Below are positions 31,478-32,403 of a stretch of DNA of 32,403 bases, piece after piece. The notes under the pieces were generated by a model. The model was given only the letters and a program-made list of their open reading frames with translations. It was not told where the DNA came from and searched no databases. Location: positions 1-32,403 of the forward strand of contig NZ_CAMLHO010000037.1 in NCBI RefSeq assembly GCF_946479765.1, written 5' to 3'. Position 1 is the first letter of the stretch. Every line of letters begins with the position of its first letter. The position numbers and the translations under genes were made by a program. The DNA comes from an uncultured Aliivibrio sp. GTDB taxonomy: Bacteria > Pseudomonadota > Gammaproteobacteria > Enterobacterales > Vibrionaceae.

Positions 31478-31897
31478 ATGCGTAATATCGATTTCTCTCC
31501 CCTATACCGTCATGCCATTGGTTTTGATCGCCTGTTTAATCTTGTTGAAAACAGCGCTAACAAACCATCTCAAAATGGTTACCCACCCTATAACATCGAA
31601 CAGAAAGACGAGAACAACTACCGTATTACAATGGCTGTTGCTGGTTTCTCTGAAGATTCGTTAACAATTTCTCAAAATGAACATATGCTGATTGTGTCAG
31701 GTGAAATTACCTCATCTGAAATAAAGCCAACTTACGTCTATCAAGGCATTGCAGAGCGCAATTTTGAACGAAAATTTCAACTTGCTGATTATATGACTGT
31801 TTCTGCCGCAAGCATGGAAAATGGATTACTTCATATCGACCTTGTTCGAGAAGTTCCAGAACCTATGCAAGCACGTAAGATTTCAATCAACAAATAA
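31478..31897 (+). CDS. ibpA: Small heat-shock protein IbpA (Hsp20)
   Basis: A protein of 139 residues. The start is at 31478, because MRNIDFSPLYRHAIGFDRLF matches the E. coli IbpA N-terminus and AAGGA lies 7 nt upstream; a GTG/TTG start 13 codons earlier falls inside the thermometer. The alpha-crystallin domain spans about 37-125 (PPYNIEQKDENNYRI, TMAVAGFSEDSLTI, YVYQGIAERNFERKFQL, GLLHIDLVREVPE). It binds unfolding proteins and keeps them ready for DnaK/ClpB. The very C-terminal I-x-I motif is kept (KISINK). dnaK follows at 214 bp on the same strand. Confidence 0.95.
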   Translation: MRNIDFSPLYRHAIGFDRLFNLVENSANKPSQNGYPPYNIEQKDENNYRITMAVAGFSEDSLTISQNEHMLIVSGEITSSEIKPTYVYQGIAERNFERKFQLADYMTVSAASMENGLLHIDLVREVPEPMQARKISINK

Positions 31898-32007
31898 CAC
31901 AGATTATCGTTAATCTTAGGTCGTAATAATGCGTTGTATTTACTATTAAAAATACAGCCCTCACCTATTCATTAACGGTAGTTAGCATCATCATATTTCA
32001 TTGAGAA

Positions 32008-32044
32008 CGGCGTAGACCAGTAAATTAACGCTAGATTTACGCCG
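32008..32044 (+). other. Stem-loop in the ibpA-dnaK spacer
   Basis: CGGCG (32008-32012) pairs with CGCCG (32040-32044), and GTAAAT with ATTTA inside, with a 7-nt bulge on one side. A short A-run, not a U-run, follows, so it is not a normal terminator. Its role is unknown. Confidence 0.45.
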
Positions 32045-32067
32045 ATAAAAAACATCTTATTTAAATC

Positions 32068-32403
<336 letters not shown>

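Overview
The window looks like a piece of a Vibrionaceae chromosome, most likely Aliivibrio or a close relative. This is inferred from AT-rich coding sequence, gamma-proteobacterial gene order (rbsDACBKR), an E. coli-like hipBA and ibpA, and a tandem glycine riboswitch in front of a sodium:amino-acid symporter as known from Vibrio. No tRNA, rRNA, insertion sequence or CRISPR array was seen.

Layout. 1-615 (-): 5' end of a DEAD-box RNA helicase. 789-1820 (-): alpha/beta-hydrolase-like protein. 1989-2977 (-): a small toxin-antitoxin-like operon (DUF4258-type protein, XRE regulator, a 41-residue basic peptide) behind two back-to-back palindromes. 3199-9531 (+): a complete ribose operon rbsDACBKR with a large operator palindrome in front, a stem-loop in three of its junctions, and a terminator. 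9528-13336 (-): secreted DNA ligase, MATE exporter, a coiled-coil membrane protein and a 52-residue membrane protein. A broken signal-peptide remnant lies at 10627-10739. 13524-15226 (+): glycine riboswitch and AGCS symporter. Then come a 35-residue membrane peptide with its own promoter and terminator, an MscS-type channel, a LysE/RhtB exporter (-) and an M32 carboxypeptidase.

19742-26047 is a defence and persistence patch. A hipBA toxin-antitoxin pair follows four operators at exact 28-bp spacing and is bracketed by two copies of one terminator sequence. Facing it on the minus strand is a four-gene CBASS anti-phage operon: CD-NTase, E1/E2 fusion Cap2, JAB protease Cap3, and a two-TM SAVED effector resembling Cap14. 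Next are the C-terminal stub of an iron-sulfur photolyase/cryptochrome, a DUF3081-like and a CIA30-domain gene (+), and a three-gene minus-strand cluster with two different membrane-associated GTPases. The window ends with the heat-shock genes ibpA and the start of a dnaK. ibpA carries a ROSE-type RNA thermometer over its ribosome binding site.

How the genes work together. The rbs genes import ribose and phosphorylate it, with RbsR as repressor. The riboswitch ties glycine level to its transporter. HipB represses hipBA and neutralises HipA. In CBASS, a phage-activated cyclase makes a nucleotide signal that a SAVED effector senses, with Cap2/Cap3 adjusting the cyclase. The least explained parts are the GTPase cluster, the DUF4258 operon with its tiny third gene, the terminator duplication around hipBA, and an M32 peptidase lacking its expected third zinc ligand.
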